64,000 nucleotides of DNA. It comes from Pectobacterium wasabiae CFBP 3304. GTDB lineage: Bacteria; Pseudomonadota; Gammaproteobacteria; Enterobacterales; Enterobacteriaceae. The translations under genes and the position numbers were made by a program. The notes under the pieces are model-generated. The model saw only the letters and a program-made list of their open reading frames with translations. It had not been told where the DNA came from and ran no database searches. Position 1 is the first letter of the stretch; every line of letters begins with the position of its first letter. Shown here piece by piece: positions 10,696 through 19,094 of this stretch. The stretch lies in contig NZ_CP015750.1 in assembly GCF_001742185.1 (NCBI RefSeq), positions 3,596,001 to 3,660,000 on the forward strand, in the 5' to 3' direction.

Positions 10696-10889
10696 AATAC
10701 CGCTACACCGGTCCCGCCAGCGGCGTCACGCTGGCAGATGGTCAGGAAATTCTGCTTTGGCCCGCTCAGGTGACTGAACTGCCAGCAGATCATGAGTATG
10801 TGAAAACGCTGATCGCGCTGGGCTATTTGCTGCCTGTCGCGAGTCAGAATCTGGCTGATAGCGCAACGGAGGTGACCCTTGGCCGCTAA
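10692..10889 (+). CDS. Small tail-module protein, DUF2635-like
   Basis: A 65-residue protein located between the tail terminator and sheath genes, where Mu-type phages encode a DUF2635 protein. The sequence has the short beta-rich look of that family (KYRYTGP, LPADHEYVKTLIALGYLL). Function unknown. Its end overlaps the sheath start by 11 bases. Confidence 0.5.
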   Translation: MKYRYTGPASGVTLADGQEILLWPAQVTELPADHEYVKTLIALGYLLPVASQNLADSATEVTLGR

Positions 10890-12306
10890 TTATTTACACG
10901 GTGTAGAAACGATTGAAGTTGAAACCGGTGCTCGTCCGGTAAAAACCGTCAAGTCGGCGGTAATTGGGTTGATTGGTACGGCACCGCAGGGAGCGGTAAA
11001 TGATGTCACACTGTGTCTGTCGGAAAAAGACGCGGCGCAGTTTGGTAGCCAGTTCGGCGGTTATACCATCCCGCAGGCGCTGGATGCGATTTACGATCAT
11101 GGTGCAGGCACCGTACTGGTGATCAACGTGCTGGATCCGGCGAAACATAAGTCCTCAGTGAATGCAGAGAAAGTCACGTTTGATAAAGTGACCGGTACGG
11201 CGCAATTGGCGAACCGTGTGATCACTCAGTTGATACTGACGGCTGCAGAAGGCGGCGAGCCGTTTGTTGAAGGTCAGGACTATACGTTGGATACGCAAAC
11301 CGGCGTACTGAAAAACCTGGGTAAAAATATCGATGTTGCGGCTGTAGTCAGTGCGTCTTATGACTTTGCTGATATTACGAAAGTGACCGCTGCCGACATC
11401 ATCGGCAGCATCAACGCCGCGGGCAAACGCACCGGCATGAAGCTGCTGAACGATACCTACAACCTGTACGGCTTCTTTGCCAAAATTCTGATTTCTCCGG
11501 TGTTCTGTACGCAAAATAGCGTAACGACCGAGCTGATCTCACTGGCGGACAAACTGGGCGCGATTGCCTATATCGATGCGCCAATCGGTACCACCTTTGC
11601 GCAGGCGCTGAGTGGCCGTGGCCCGGAAGGCACGATCAATTTCAACACTAGCTCTGAACGTGCTCGTCTGTGTTATCCACACGTAAAAGTGTACGACGCG
11701 GAAACCAACAGTGAACGTTTGGAGCCGCTGTCGGCGCGTGCCGCGGGTCTGCGTGCCAAAGTCGATCTGGAGAAAGGTTTCTGGTGGTCATCATCCAATC
11801 AGGAAATCAAAGGGATTACCGGCGTAGAGCGCCAGTTGTCCGCAATGATTGACGATCCGCAGAGCGAAGTGAATCTGCTGAACGAGCAGGGCATCAGCAC
11901 CATTTTCAACAGCTATGGTTCCGGCCTGCGCCTGTGGGGCAACCGCACCGCAGCCTGGCCAACCGTGACGCATATGAAGAACTTTGAAAACGTGCGTCGT
12001 ACTGGTGATGTGATTAACGAATCTATCCGCTACTTCAGCCAGCAGTACATCGACATGCCGATCAATCAAGCGTTGATCGATGCGCTGGTGGAATCGGTTA
12101 ACGCCTACGGCCGCAAGCTGATCGGTGACGGCGCGCTGCTGGGCTTCAAATGTTGGTTCGATGCCGCTCGTAACGAGCAAACCGAGCTGGCGGCAGGGCA
12201 CCTGCTGCTTAACTACAAATTCACTCCGCCGCCGCCGCTTGAGCGTCTGACCTTTGAGACGGAGATCACTTCGGAATACTTGGTAACGCTGGAGGGCACT
12301 AACTGA
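10879..12306 (+). CDS. Contractile tail sheath protein
   Basis: A 475-residue sheath protein. The N-terminus (YLHGVETIEVETGARPVKTVKSAVIGLIGTAP in part) and the C-terminal WFDAARN...LLLNYKFTPPPPLERLTF block are typical of the P2 FI/Mu L-type sheath. It forms the outer cylinder that contracts to drive the tube into a target cell. The start is TTG at 10879, supported by ggagg six bases upstream; no ATG fits the conserved N-terminus. The stop overlaps the tube start (TGATG). Confidence 0.92.
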   Translation: MAANYLHGVETIEVETGARPVKTVKSAVIGLIGTAPQGAVNDVTLCLSEKDAAQFGSQFGGYTIPQALDAIYDHGAGTVLVINVLDPAKHKSSVNAEKVTFDKVTGTAQLANRVITQLILTAAEGGEPFVEGQDYTLDTQTGVLKNLGKNIDVAAVVSASYDFADITKVTAADIIGSINAAGKRTGMKLLNDTYNLYGFFAKILISPVFCTQNSVTTELISLADKLGAIAYIDAPIGTTFAQALSGRGPEGTINFNTSSERARLCYPHVKVYDAETNSERLEPLSARAAGLRAKVDLEKGFWWSSSNQEIKGITGVERQLSAMIDDPQSEVNLLNEQGISTIFNSYGSGLRLWGNRTAAWPTVTHMKNFENVRRTGDVINESIRYFSQQYIDMPINQALIDALVESVNAYGRKLIGDGALLGFKCWFDAARNEQTELAAGHLLLNYKFTPPPPLERLTFETEITSEYLVTLEGTN

Positions 12307-12830
12307 TGGCCGGGAAAATTGAAGTAAACCGTATTACCAACGCCAACATCTACATCAACGGTACCAACCTGCTGGGACGTGCGCAGGAAATCAAACTGCC
12401 GGATGTCTCTATGATCATGCAGGAGCACAAGGCTCTGGGTATGGTTGGCAAGATCGAACTGCCTGCGGGTTTCGACAAGCTGGAAGGCGAGATCAAATGG
12501 AACTCCTTCTACCGCGAAGCGATGCTGGCAGCGGCGAATCCGTATCAATCGCTGGCGTTGCAGTGCCGCTCCAGCGTGGAACGTTACGGCTCTCAGGGCC
12601 GTATCGAAGAAGTGCCGCTGGTAACGTACATGACCATCATGTTCAAAAAGAATCCGTTGGGAACGTTTAAACAGCACGAAAACCCGGATTTCAGCAGCGC
12701 GTTCAACTGCACCTACATCAAGCAAGTCATGAACGGTGAAGACCTGCTGGAGCTGGATTACATGTCCAACATCTTCATGGTGGGCGGCGTGGATCAACTG
12801 AACAGCTACCGCGCCAATATCGGCGGTTAA
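12306..12830 (+). CDS. Major tail tube protein
   Basis: A 174-residue protein of the P2 FII/major tail tube family. It contains INGTNLLGRAQEIKLPDV near the N-terminus, a beta-barrel-like middle (GFDKLEGEIKWNSFY) and a conserved end (DLLELDYMSNIFMVGGVDQL). It stacks into the inner tube that punctures the target envelope. It is translationally coupled to the sheath by a one-base overlap and followed by a strong hairpin. Confidence 0.92.
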   Translation: MAGKIEVNRITNANIYINGTNLLGRAQEIKLPDVSMIMQEHKALGMVGKIELPAGFDKLEGEIKWNSFYREAMLAAANPYQSLALQCRSSVERYGSQGRIEEVPLVTYMTIMFKKNPLGTFKQHENPDFSSAFNCTYIKQVMNGEDLLELDYMSNIFMVGGVDQLNSYRANIGG

Positions 12831-12856
12831 TTCAGTCGTTATTGATAACGGTTGGT

Positions 12857-12882
12857 AAGAAAGGGGCGAAAGCCCCTTTCTT
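12857..12882 (+). terminator. Hairpin after sheath-tube genes
   Basis: A near-perfect 10-bp stem (aagaaagggg/cccctttctt) closed by c-gaaa-g, with T-rich right arm, 27 bases after the tube stop. It probably terminates part of the transcripts, so that the abundant sheath and tube are made in excess over later tail genes. Confidence 0.7.
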
Positions 12883-12972
12883 ATGCCTGCCATTTGCGTT
12901 TTCTAATTCGCTTTAAAATCGTTATTCCTCGCTACACGCGATACTGCTCCCGACATTTACTAAGGAGCTGTT

Positions 12973-13293
12973 ATGCACACCGAAACTTATTCTCTGCAAT
13001 TCCCTTATACCACCTCTGCTGGCCAATGTGTGGAGTCCATTTCGCTCAAGCGTTTGAAAGTAAAAGACATCAAAGCAGTGAAAAAAATCAGCAATGATCC
13101 AAGCCACTGGGATGATGCGCTGCTGTCGCGCATGACCGGTCTGGTGCCGGAAGACATCGATGAGATGGATGCGCAGGACTACATGGCGCTGCAAAAACGA
13201 TTTCAACAGCTACTTGGGTTGGATAACGCAGCCAGCGCTGCTGTGGAAAGCGCAAGCTCTGCTGGCGAGGTGGTTTCGCTTTCAGCCGAGTGA
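12973..13293 (+). CDS. Tail assembly chaperone, upstream frame (gpE/Mu gp41-like)
   Basis: A 106-residue protein located between tube and tape-measure genes, where tailed phages encode the chaperone that coats the tape measure. It has a beta-rich N-terminal half and a helical middle (LKVKDIKAVKKISNDPSHWD, VPEDIDEMDAQDYMALQKR), as in the Mu gp41/tail assembly protein family. The end overlaps a second frame that would extend it by ribosomal frameshift. The start is ATG at 12973 after aaggagctgtt. Confidence 0.75.
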   Translation: MHTETYSLQFPYTTSAGQCVESISLKRLKVKDIKAVKKISNDPSHWDDALLSRMTGLVPEDIDEMDAQDYMALQKRFQQLLGLDNAASAAVESASSAGEVVSLSAE

Positions 13294-13381
13294 GATTGAT
13301 GCGCTGGAACTGGACGATTTTGAACATTGGCTGGATGAGGCCAGCGAACAGATAAAACGTGAGAACGGTGAGGAAGACTGA
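13160..13381 (+). CDS. Tail assembly chaperone frameshift extension (E'/gp42-like)
   Basis: This frame is +1 (equivalently -2) relative to the upstream chaperone and overlaps it by 134 bases. The part beyond the upstream gene, LLARWFRFQPSEID and ELDDFEHWLDEA, resembles the C-terminal extension of P2 gpE/E' and Mu gp42. It is probably made as a fusion by frameshifting within roughly 13210-13290, not from its own ATG. P2 and lambda use -1, whereas Mu is reported to use -2, which fits this geometry. The exact slip site was not resolved by eye. Confidence 0.6.
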   Translation: MRWMRRTTWRCKNDFNSYLGWITQPALLWKAQALLARWFRFQPSEIDALELDDFEHWLDEASEQIKRENGEED

Positions 13382-13420
13382 TTATTGACAGGAGTCATTA
13401 GGCCACCATTCACCATGACC

Positions 13421-13451
13421 CGGCCAGCGACAGGACGCTGGCCGTTTTGTT
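13421..13451 (+). terminator. Hairpin after the chaperone genes
   Basis: A 9-bp G+C-rich stem (cggccagcg/cgctggccg) with a 6-base loop followed by ttttgtt. A second short hairpin (gcccc-gcga-ggggc, then ttttct) sits at 13563-13582 immediately before the tape-measure gene. The 216-base gap between them has no convincing gene. Confidence 0.65.
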
Positions 13452-13597
13452 CCTCACCACCTGTCTCCTTCTCCCGCTTATCGCCCGTTCTTTTCCTCGC
13501 TTTTTTCCTTATTTGTGATGAGAAAACCAAACTGGAACGGCGCAAGCCGTCGTCTCCGATCCGCCCCGCGAGGGGCTTTTCTGAATGAGAGTGAACC

Positions 13598-15838
13598 GTG
13601 GATATGCTTTTAAACGGAGTCATGCTGGGCAGGGCGTTTGGCACCACGCTGGATGACACAAAAAAATCGCTGCTGTCACTGAGCGATAGCCTCAAACAAG
13701 TGCAGGAGCGGCAGCGGCAGTTTAATCAGTCGCTGGAGCGCTTTGGTGCTATCAGCGTACAAATCGTGTTTCAACTAAACCAGTCGATCCGTGAACTGGA
13801 AATCAATCAAGAACGTTTGGCTCACAGTCAGTTGCGTCAGGAAACGCTACACGAAAGTCGTGCCGAACAGACTGAAAACCGCCTGGAAATAAAGGAGACA
13901 TTTAGCTCGGTGATGGCGCCCATCGTGGAGTCGGTCACGCGCTATGCGTCATTTGAGGCGCAATTGCGCGACATCAGTGTTTCACATGCGATGTCGAGTG
14001 AGCAGGAAAAGATGATGGGGCAGCGCCTACGTCAATCTTCACAGTGGGTGAACCAAACGCCGGATGCGTTGTTAAGTAGTGCTGGACAACTGCTTGATAG
14101 CGGGATGTCTCTGGATCAGGCAACGGATGTTGCGACGGTGCTGGGGAAAACCTCGACTGCCTCCGGCACTACACTGTCCGATCTTACTGAACTCGCAACC
14201 ACGCTGGATGATGTGTTTAACCTGAAAGGGGCGAAGACATTGGAGGAATCCTTCTCCCGGATGCTGGCAGGCACTAAACAGGGTTTCTCCATGGCGTCGA
14301 TGGCGCAATATGTCCCCGCGCTGGCTCCGGGATTTACGGCGATGGGCGCGACGGGTGATCAGGCATTGAGCCAACTGGTTTCCAGTCTTAGTGCCACGAA
14401 GGGCACGGATACGGAAGCAAATGCGGCAGCGCAACTGGGTAGCTTTATGCATGCAGTAGGGCGAACAGACATTGCCGACAGCTACCGTAGCGCAGGTGTG
14501 AATTATAACGCGTCGCTGAAAAGCTACATGAAAGACGGATATTCGCAGTACGACGCTGCGGTTTTGATCGGTAATCAGCTTATCGACAGTAAAGGCAGTC
14601 AATTCCAGCAACTGTGGGCCCAGGTCGCGGGCAATGTGGATGCGCAGCAACGTTTAATGCAGCGTTACGGATTACAGGAGGTGTTTCGCACGCCAGAAGC
14701 CGTAAATCATGCGCTGTCGATGAGGCAGAACTGGCAGAGCTATCAATCTAACCAGCAGGTGATGAGCAGTCCGGCCGCTACGCAAACGCTGGGTAGCGAC
14801 TTTGCCCGACAAAATGACACATTGGCCGCGCGCTGGAATCGAATGACGACATCATTGCTGAATATTGCGCTTAACGTGGGTGAGGCGCTAACGCCAGTGC
14901 TGGTTTCCCTAAGTGATGCGCTGATCCCCATTTTGGACCAGTTGGTTAACTGGACGGCGGCGAACCCTGAGTTAGTGCGCGGTATTGTGATGACGGTTGC
15001 CGGCTTTTTTATATTTGGAAAGGCGGTTATTGGTGCGAAGCAAGGAATTACCTCGCTGCTATCCGCGTTGCAGAAACTTTGGGGCGGTATTTTACAGATT
15101 AAACTTGGCTGGCAATTGTTCAGCGCAGGGTTAAGAACGACGGGTTTCTTACAGGGCATTGGTGCGGCGCTGAAATGGCTGGTTGGTGGCACCGGAATAT
15201 TAGGACGCATGCTTGGTGGTGTATTACGTAGTGGCTTGATGGTAGCTGGCCGAGCAGTCTTGTCTCTGGGGATTATGCTGCTGACGACGCCTGTTGGGTG
15301 GGTGGTTGCGGCAGTTGCCGCGATCATTGGGGTATTTGTTTTGGTTTATAAATATTTCGACCAAATTGTTGATTTCTTGGGCATGGTCGGAGCAAAAATC
15401 GGCAATTTATCCAATATGGCGATGGAAACCGTCAGTAACACTATTCCTGATGGCGTCAAAAATTTCTTTGGGTTTGGCCCCAGTGAAAAACTCATCGCTA
15501 ATAGTAATCAGGCGGCAGCCGTTTTAACCCCAACCTCGGTATCTGCATTATTACTACCACCGACACATCCTGTTGAATTACCTAAGAATGAGGACACAAT
15601 GCCCACCCCGCAACAGCGTGTCTCACTGACACCACCTGTCGGCGGAACGAAGAGCAAGTCTGCCAGCGCAAATCCTTCCGAACGTGTTCAGGTTGCTTTC
15701 TCACCCACCATTTACCTCAGCGGTCAGAAGGCTGTGCCAACGCCTGAAATGACGAAGACGCTGACGCTCAGTATGAATGAACTGGAAAATATGTTGAACA
15801 AGTTGCTCGCCCAACGCGAGCGCAGGGGGTATGCCTGA
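13598..15838 (+). CDS. Tail tape measure protein
   Basis: A 746-residue protein that sets tail length. The N-terminal third is helical and charged (coiled coil, about residues 15-130). The middle has the TP901-type core (EKMMGQRLRQSSQW..., LTELATTLDDVFNLKG). Residues about 460-600 hold hydrophobic segments (GIVMTVAGFFIFGKAVIG, VGWVVAAVAAIIGVFVLVY) that may insert in the target membrane. The GTG at 13598 follows gagagtga; an ATG six bases on is the alternative. It runs into the gpU gene with a one-base overlap. Confidence 0.9.
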   Translation: MDMLLNGVMLGRAFGTTLDDTKKSLLSLSDSLKQVQERQRQFNQSLERFGAISVQIVFQLNQSIRELEINQERLAHSQLRQETLHESRAEQTENRLEIKETFSSVMAPIVESVTRYASFEAQLRDISVSHAMSSEQEKMMGQRLRQSSQWVNQTPDALLSSAGQLLDSGMSLDQATDVATVLGKTSTASGTTLSDLTELATTLDDVFNLKGAKTLEESFSRMLAGTKQGFSMASMAQYVPALAPGFTAMGATGDQALSQLVSSLSATKGTDTEANAAAQLGSFMHAVGRTDIADSYRSAGVNYNASLKSYMKDGYSQYDAAVLIGNQLIDSKGSQFQQLWAQVAGNVDAQQRLMQRYGLQEVFRTPEAVNHALSMRQNWQSYQSNQQVMSSPAATQTLGSDFARQNDTLAARWNRMTTSLLNIALNVGEALTPVLVSLSDALIPILDQLVNWTAANPELVRGIVMTVAGFFIFGKAVIGAKQGITSLLSALQKLWGGILQIKLGWQLFSAGLRTTGFLQGIGAALKWLVGGTGILGRMLGGVLRSGLMVAGRAVLSLGIMLLTTPVGWVVAAVAAIIGVFVLVYKYFDQIVDFLGMVGAKIGNLSNMAMETVSNTIPDGVKNFFGFGPSEKLIANSNQAAAVLTPTSVSALLLPPTHPVELPKNEDTMPTPQQRVSLTPPVGGTKSKSASANPSERVQVAFSPTIYLSGQKAVPTPEMTKTLTLSMNELENMLNKLLAQRERRGYA

Positions 15839-16755
15839 TGTTTGCGGTATTAGGAAATATTGAATTTAACGTGATCGCTTATTGGGACGGTTTTGATGCG
15901 TCGTTCGGTACAGATTATGCCGAGCATAGCCGTATTGAAGGTAAACCCGGTTTGCAATTTATCGGTGCGAAGCTGGATGAGATTCGTATTAGCCTGGCGT
16001 TTCACCAGCAGTATTGCACGCCTGATGTGGAGCTGAAGCGCTTGAATGAGGCGATGCGGGCACATCAGGCGATGGCTTTGGTCTTCGGTAGTGGTGATTA
16101 TCGCGGCTGGTTTGTGATTACTGCACTCACCTCGACCAGCCAGCATACCGATTCGAAGGGTAATGTCTTGGCTATGGATGCTGAGTTGACGCTGCGAGAA
16201 TATATTGGCGATCCGAAGAATCCGCTCAAACCCCCTGCGATAAAGACCCCAGTTCCCAATGTCAGCGCAATCAGCAAGGTGGTCGAGAAAGTCGGCGACT
16301 TTGCGACGTCGCTGCGCACGGCCGTCACGTATGCCAAGAAGGCGCAATCAGCTTTTAAAGCGGTAAAAACTACCGTTCAGATTGTAAAACGGATGAAGAA
16401 AAATCCTGAAACCGCGCTCTTGCAAATTCCTGGATTGCTAACGCAGGTAGGGAATGTGTTGACCCCGTTAAGTGAGGTGGAACCAGCGTTTAAAGAAGTG
16501 GCGAAAACTATTTCTGAAGCGGCGGTTCAGGCAGAGAAGATGATGCCTGAAATTACAGCGGTCAATAAAGCGGCGAATGACACGCTAAAACAGGTCAAGC
16601 AAATTGCCAGTCTGCTACAGAGCGCCAACAGCAAAAACCTCATCGATACGTTGGAAGCCATTAGTAAGCAGGTTGATGCTGTCAGTGACACGTTTAAAAA
16701 AGCCGAACCTGCGTTGAGCAAGCTGACCGCTGAAATCATCAAGAGGGTTAAGTGA
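15838..16755 (+). CDS. GpU-like tail protein with long C-terminal extension
   Basis: The first ~130 residues match the P2 gpU family (MFAVLGNIEFNVIAYWDG..., ending in DAELTLREYIGDPKNP). gpU acts in tail completion. P2 gpU is about 160 residues, but this protein has 305: the extra ~160 are almost entirely alpha-helical with heptad-like spacing (AISKVVEKVGDFATSL... AVQAEKMMPEITAVN). The extension could be a spacer or a second tape-like element. It begins in a TGATG overlap with the tape measure. Confidence 0.8.
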   Translation: MFAVLGNIEFNVIAYWDGFDASFGTDYAEHSRIEGKPGLQFIGAKLDEIRISLAFHQQYCTPDVELKRLNEAMRAHQAMALVFGSGDYRGWFVITALTSTSQHTDSKGNVLAMDAELTLREYIGDPKNPLKPPAIKTPVPNVSAISKVVEKVGDFATSLRTAVTYAKKAQSAFKAVKTTVQIVKRMKKNPETALLQIPGLLTQVGNVLTPLSEVEPAFKEVAKTISEAAVQAEKMMPEITAVNKAANDTLKQVKQIASLLQSANSKNLIDTLEAISKQVDAVSDTFKKAEPALSKLTAEIIKRVK

Positions 16756-16967
16756 TGTATCTCGAACATATCACCACACAGGGTGAACGGTGGGACACCT
16801 TATCCCATCTGTATTACGGCGATCCACTGGGCTATCCACGTATTATTGCCGCTAACCCACATGTACCCATCGTGCCGCTGTTACCATCGGGCTTGGTTGT
16901 GCTGATTCCTATCATTGAGCAGGCTGAGGCTAGTAAGACGGAGGACACCCCACCATGGCTACGTTAA
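16755..16967 (+). CDS. Tail protein X (LysM-like)
   Basis: A 70-residue protein of the P2 gpX family with LysM-like features (RWDTLSHLYYGDPLGYPRIIAANP, then a proline-rich end). It helps build the tail tip or baseplate hub. The ATG at 16755 shares a base with the gpU stop, and its end overlaps the next gene by 13 bases. Confidence 0.85.
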   Translation: MYLEHITTQGERWDTLSHLYYGDPLGYPRIIAANPHVPIVPLLPSGLVVLIPIIEQAEASKTEDTPPWLR

Positions 16968-18109
16968 CTGAAGAATCATTCTCTCCCGGCGTGTCGGAGG
17001 TCCTGCAACCAGTGTTCACCCTGTGGTATCAGCAAAAAGACATCACCAATGATATTGCACCGTATGTTACCAGCGTGACTTATACCGACAGCATCAAGAA
17101 TGAATCGGATGCGATTGAGGTTCGCCTCGATGATACCGATGGACGTTGGCTGGATAAGTGGTATCCCGGGACGGGCGATACGTTGTCGCTCAAGCTGGGC
17201 TATCGCGGTGAAACGTTGTTTAACTGCGGCACTTTTTCGATTGATGAAATTGAGGTCAGCGCACCACCCAGTGAGGTGACGATCCGCGGCGTAGCGACAT
17301 CGGTCAACCGCGCATTACGGACCAAGTCAAACCGCGGTTTTGAAGATACGACGCTAGCCGCGATTGCGATGCGCATCGCGAAAAAGCATCAACTCACGCT
17401 GGCGGGGACGATTCAGAGCATCAAAATCGATCGCGTGACGCAATATGCGGAAACCGATGTCGCGTTTCTAAAGCGGCTCGCCAGCGAATATGGCTATGCC
17501 GTGAAAGTCGTTAGTGACCAACTGATTTTTTCACATTTGGCGACGTTACGTAGTCAGGAACCTGTTCGGCAAATCAAGCCAACGGATGTTGCGCGTTTTT
17601 CATTGCGTGACACGATCAGCCATGTCTACAAAAACGCCAAGACGAAGTATCAGAAAGGGAGTGAAAAAAAACTGATGGTTTGTGAAGCCAACGGTGGTGT
17701 GAAAAACGAAATGAAATCTGCTGGTGCGGCGACCAGTGCAGACACGTTAAAAGTTAACTCGCGTGCGGCGGATGCCTCCGGCGCGAGGATGAAAACGGAT
17801 GCTGCGTTGGATGCACACAACGAAAAGCAGCAAGCAGGGTCGATGACGCTGATGGGTAGCCCGCAGTTGGCGGCGGGTAATAAAATTGAGCTGGTGGCGT
17901 TCGGCCAGCTTTCCGGCCACTGGTTGATTAATTCGGCCCGCCATGTTCTGGAACGTGGCAGTGGTTACACCACGGAGATTGAGTTGACACGCGGGCCGGT
18001 CACGGCAGGTAAGCGAAAGTCGGACAGCGGGAAAACGCTGGTGACGTACCACCCGGATGGCAACGCGATGGTGAGGAAGGTCAATAGCAACAAGGAGAAA
18101 GTAGCATGA
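16955..18109 (+). CDS. Baseplate hub protein D (late control gene D family)
   Basis: A 384-residue homologue of P2 gpD/T4 gp27, the baseplate hub to which the spike attaches. Family marks include VTSVTYTDSIKNESDAIEVRLDD near the N-terminus, GEVTIRG-like SEVTIRGVATS, and a C-terminal block GNKIELVAFGQLSGHWLI. It overlaps gpX by 13 bases and gpV by 4, so translation is coupled. Confidence 0.9.
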   Translation: MATLTEESFSPGVSEVLQPVFTLWYQQKDITNDIAPYVTSVTYTDSIKNESDAIEVRLDDTDGRWLDKWYPGTGDTLSLKLGYRGETLFNCGTFSIDEIEVSAPPSEVTIRGVATSVNRALRTKSNRGFEDTTLAAIAMRIAKKHQLTLAGTIQSIKIDRVTQYAETDVAFLKRLASEYGYAVKVVSDQLIFSHLATLRSQEPVRQIKPTDVARFSLRDTISHVYKNAKTKYQKGSEKKLMVCEANGGVKNEMKSAGAATSADTLKVNSRAADASGARMKTDAALDAHNEKQQAGSMTLMGSPQLAAGNKIELVAFGQLSGHWLINSARHVLERGSGYTTEIELTRGPVTAGKRKSDSGKTLVTYHPDGNAMVRKVNSNKEKVA

Positions 18110-18687
18110 GTTTATCTCGTCGAATTGGCACGATAAGCGCGGTGGACGAGGTTCGCGTTATGGTACGCGTTCGTCTACCTGAGTGTGACAACCTGCGCAC
18201 AGCCTGGTTGCCCGTGTTACAGCGCAATACGCAGAATAACAAGGATTATTGGTTGCCGGATATTGGTGAACAGGTCGAAGTCCTGTTAGACGATAACGGC
18301 GAGGACGGCTTGGTGCTGGGAGCAATTTATTCCGCTGCCGATGTACCAATGCTGTCGGATAAGGACAAACGGGCGGTGACGTTCGCCGACGGTGCGCATA
18401 TTGAATACGACCGTCGAACGCATACGCTAACGATCAACGGCGGCGTGCAGCATATTGCGATTAGCAGCGGCACTGACGTAGTGGTTAATGCCCAGCGAGT
18501 CACTATTAATGCGCCGGAAACGACCGTGGCTGGCAAACTGCTGGTGCAAGGGCAACTCACTTACGAGAGTGGGATGTCCGGCTCAGGTGGTGCCAGCCTC
18601 AGTGGTGATATCAGCGTTTCCGGCAACGTTAGCGCCAGCGGCAGCGTCATGGACGCCGGTGGCAATTCCAATCACCACTCACACTAA
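18106..18687 (+). CDS. Baseplate spike protein V
   Basis: A 193-residue central spike of the P2 gpV family. An N-terminal OB-fold (IGTISAVDEVRVMVRVRLPE, LPDIGEQVEVLLDDNGEDGLVLGAIYS) is followed by a beta-helical repeat region rich in G, S, N and T, and the end NSNHHSH, whose histidines usually bind the metal ion at the spike apex. It pierces the outer membrane of the target. Confidence 0.9.
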   Translation: MSLSRRIGTISAVDEVRVMVRVRLPECDNLRTAWLPVLQRNTQNNKDYWLPDIGEQVEVLLDDNGEDGLVLGAIYSAADVPMLSDKDKRAVTFADGAHIEYDRRTHTLTINGGVQHIAISSGTDVVVNAQRVTINAPETTVAGKLLVQGQLTYESGMSGSGGASLSGDISVSGNVSASGSVMDAGGNSNHHSH

Positions 18688-18746
18688 CGCCTTCTCTAAA
18701 CCGCTTTACAATTTCTTTCTCTCACCGGGGGCGACAATAGCCCCCT

Positions 18747-19094
18747 ATGAAAACTCAATCTGTTTTTTGGCAACCGGCGCTGCAACGTTCTGGCGACATC
18801 GTCGAAGGAACGGCAGATATCCTGCAGGCGATTCACATTATCCTGCGGACACCCTGCGGCAGTGACCCACATCGGCCTGACTTTGGTAGCAATCTACATC
18901 TGTATCTCGATTATCCGATCGATCGTGCGATCCCGCATGTCGTCAGGGAATCGGTAGAGGCAATCAAACGATGGGAACCTCGCTGCCAGCTACTGGCGGT
19001 TAAACCTTCTGTGAATGGGGCTCACCTGACGCTGCTTGTTAGTTGGAAAACCGCTAACGGCGCGACACAGACCACGGAGTTGTTATGGCGCTGA
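18747..19094 (+). CDS. Baseplate wedge protein W (gp25-like)
   Basis: A 115-residue protein of the GPW/gp25 family with the conserved core EGTADILQAIHIILRTPCG...RPDFGSNL. It forms part of the baseplate wedge and nucleates sheath assembly. It lies 59 bases after the spike gene and overlaps J by ten bases. Confidence 0.9.
   Translation: MKTQSVFWQPALQRSGDIVEGTADILQAIHIILRTPCGSDPHRPDFGSNLHLYLDYPIDRAIPHVVRESVEAIKRWEPRCQLLAVKPSVNGAHLTLLVSWKTANGATQTTELLWR

Noticed and set aside
12213..12893. A 226-residue frame opposite the tube gene
   Set aside because: It is antisense to the conserved tube and sheath genes and has no ribosome site or known family.
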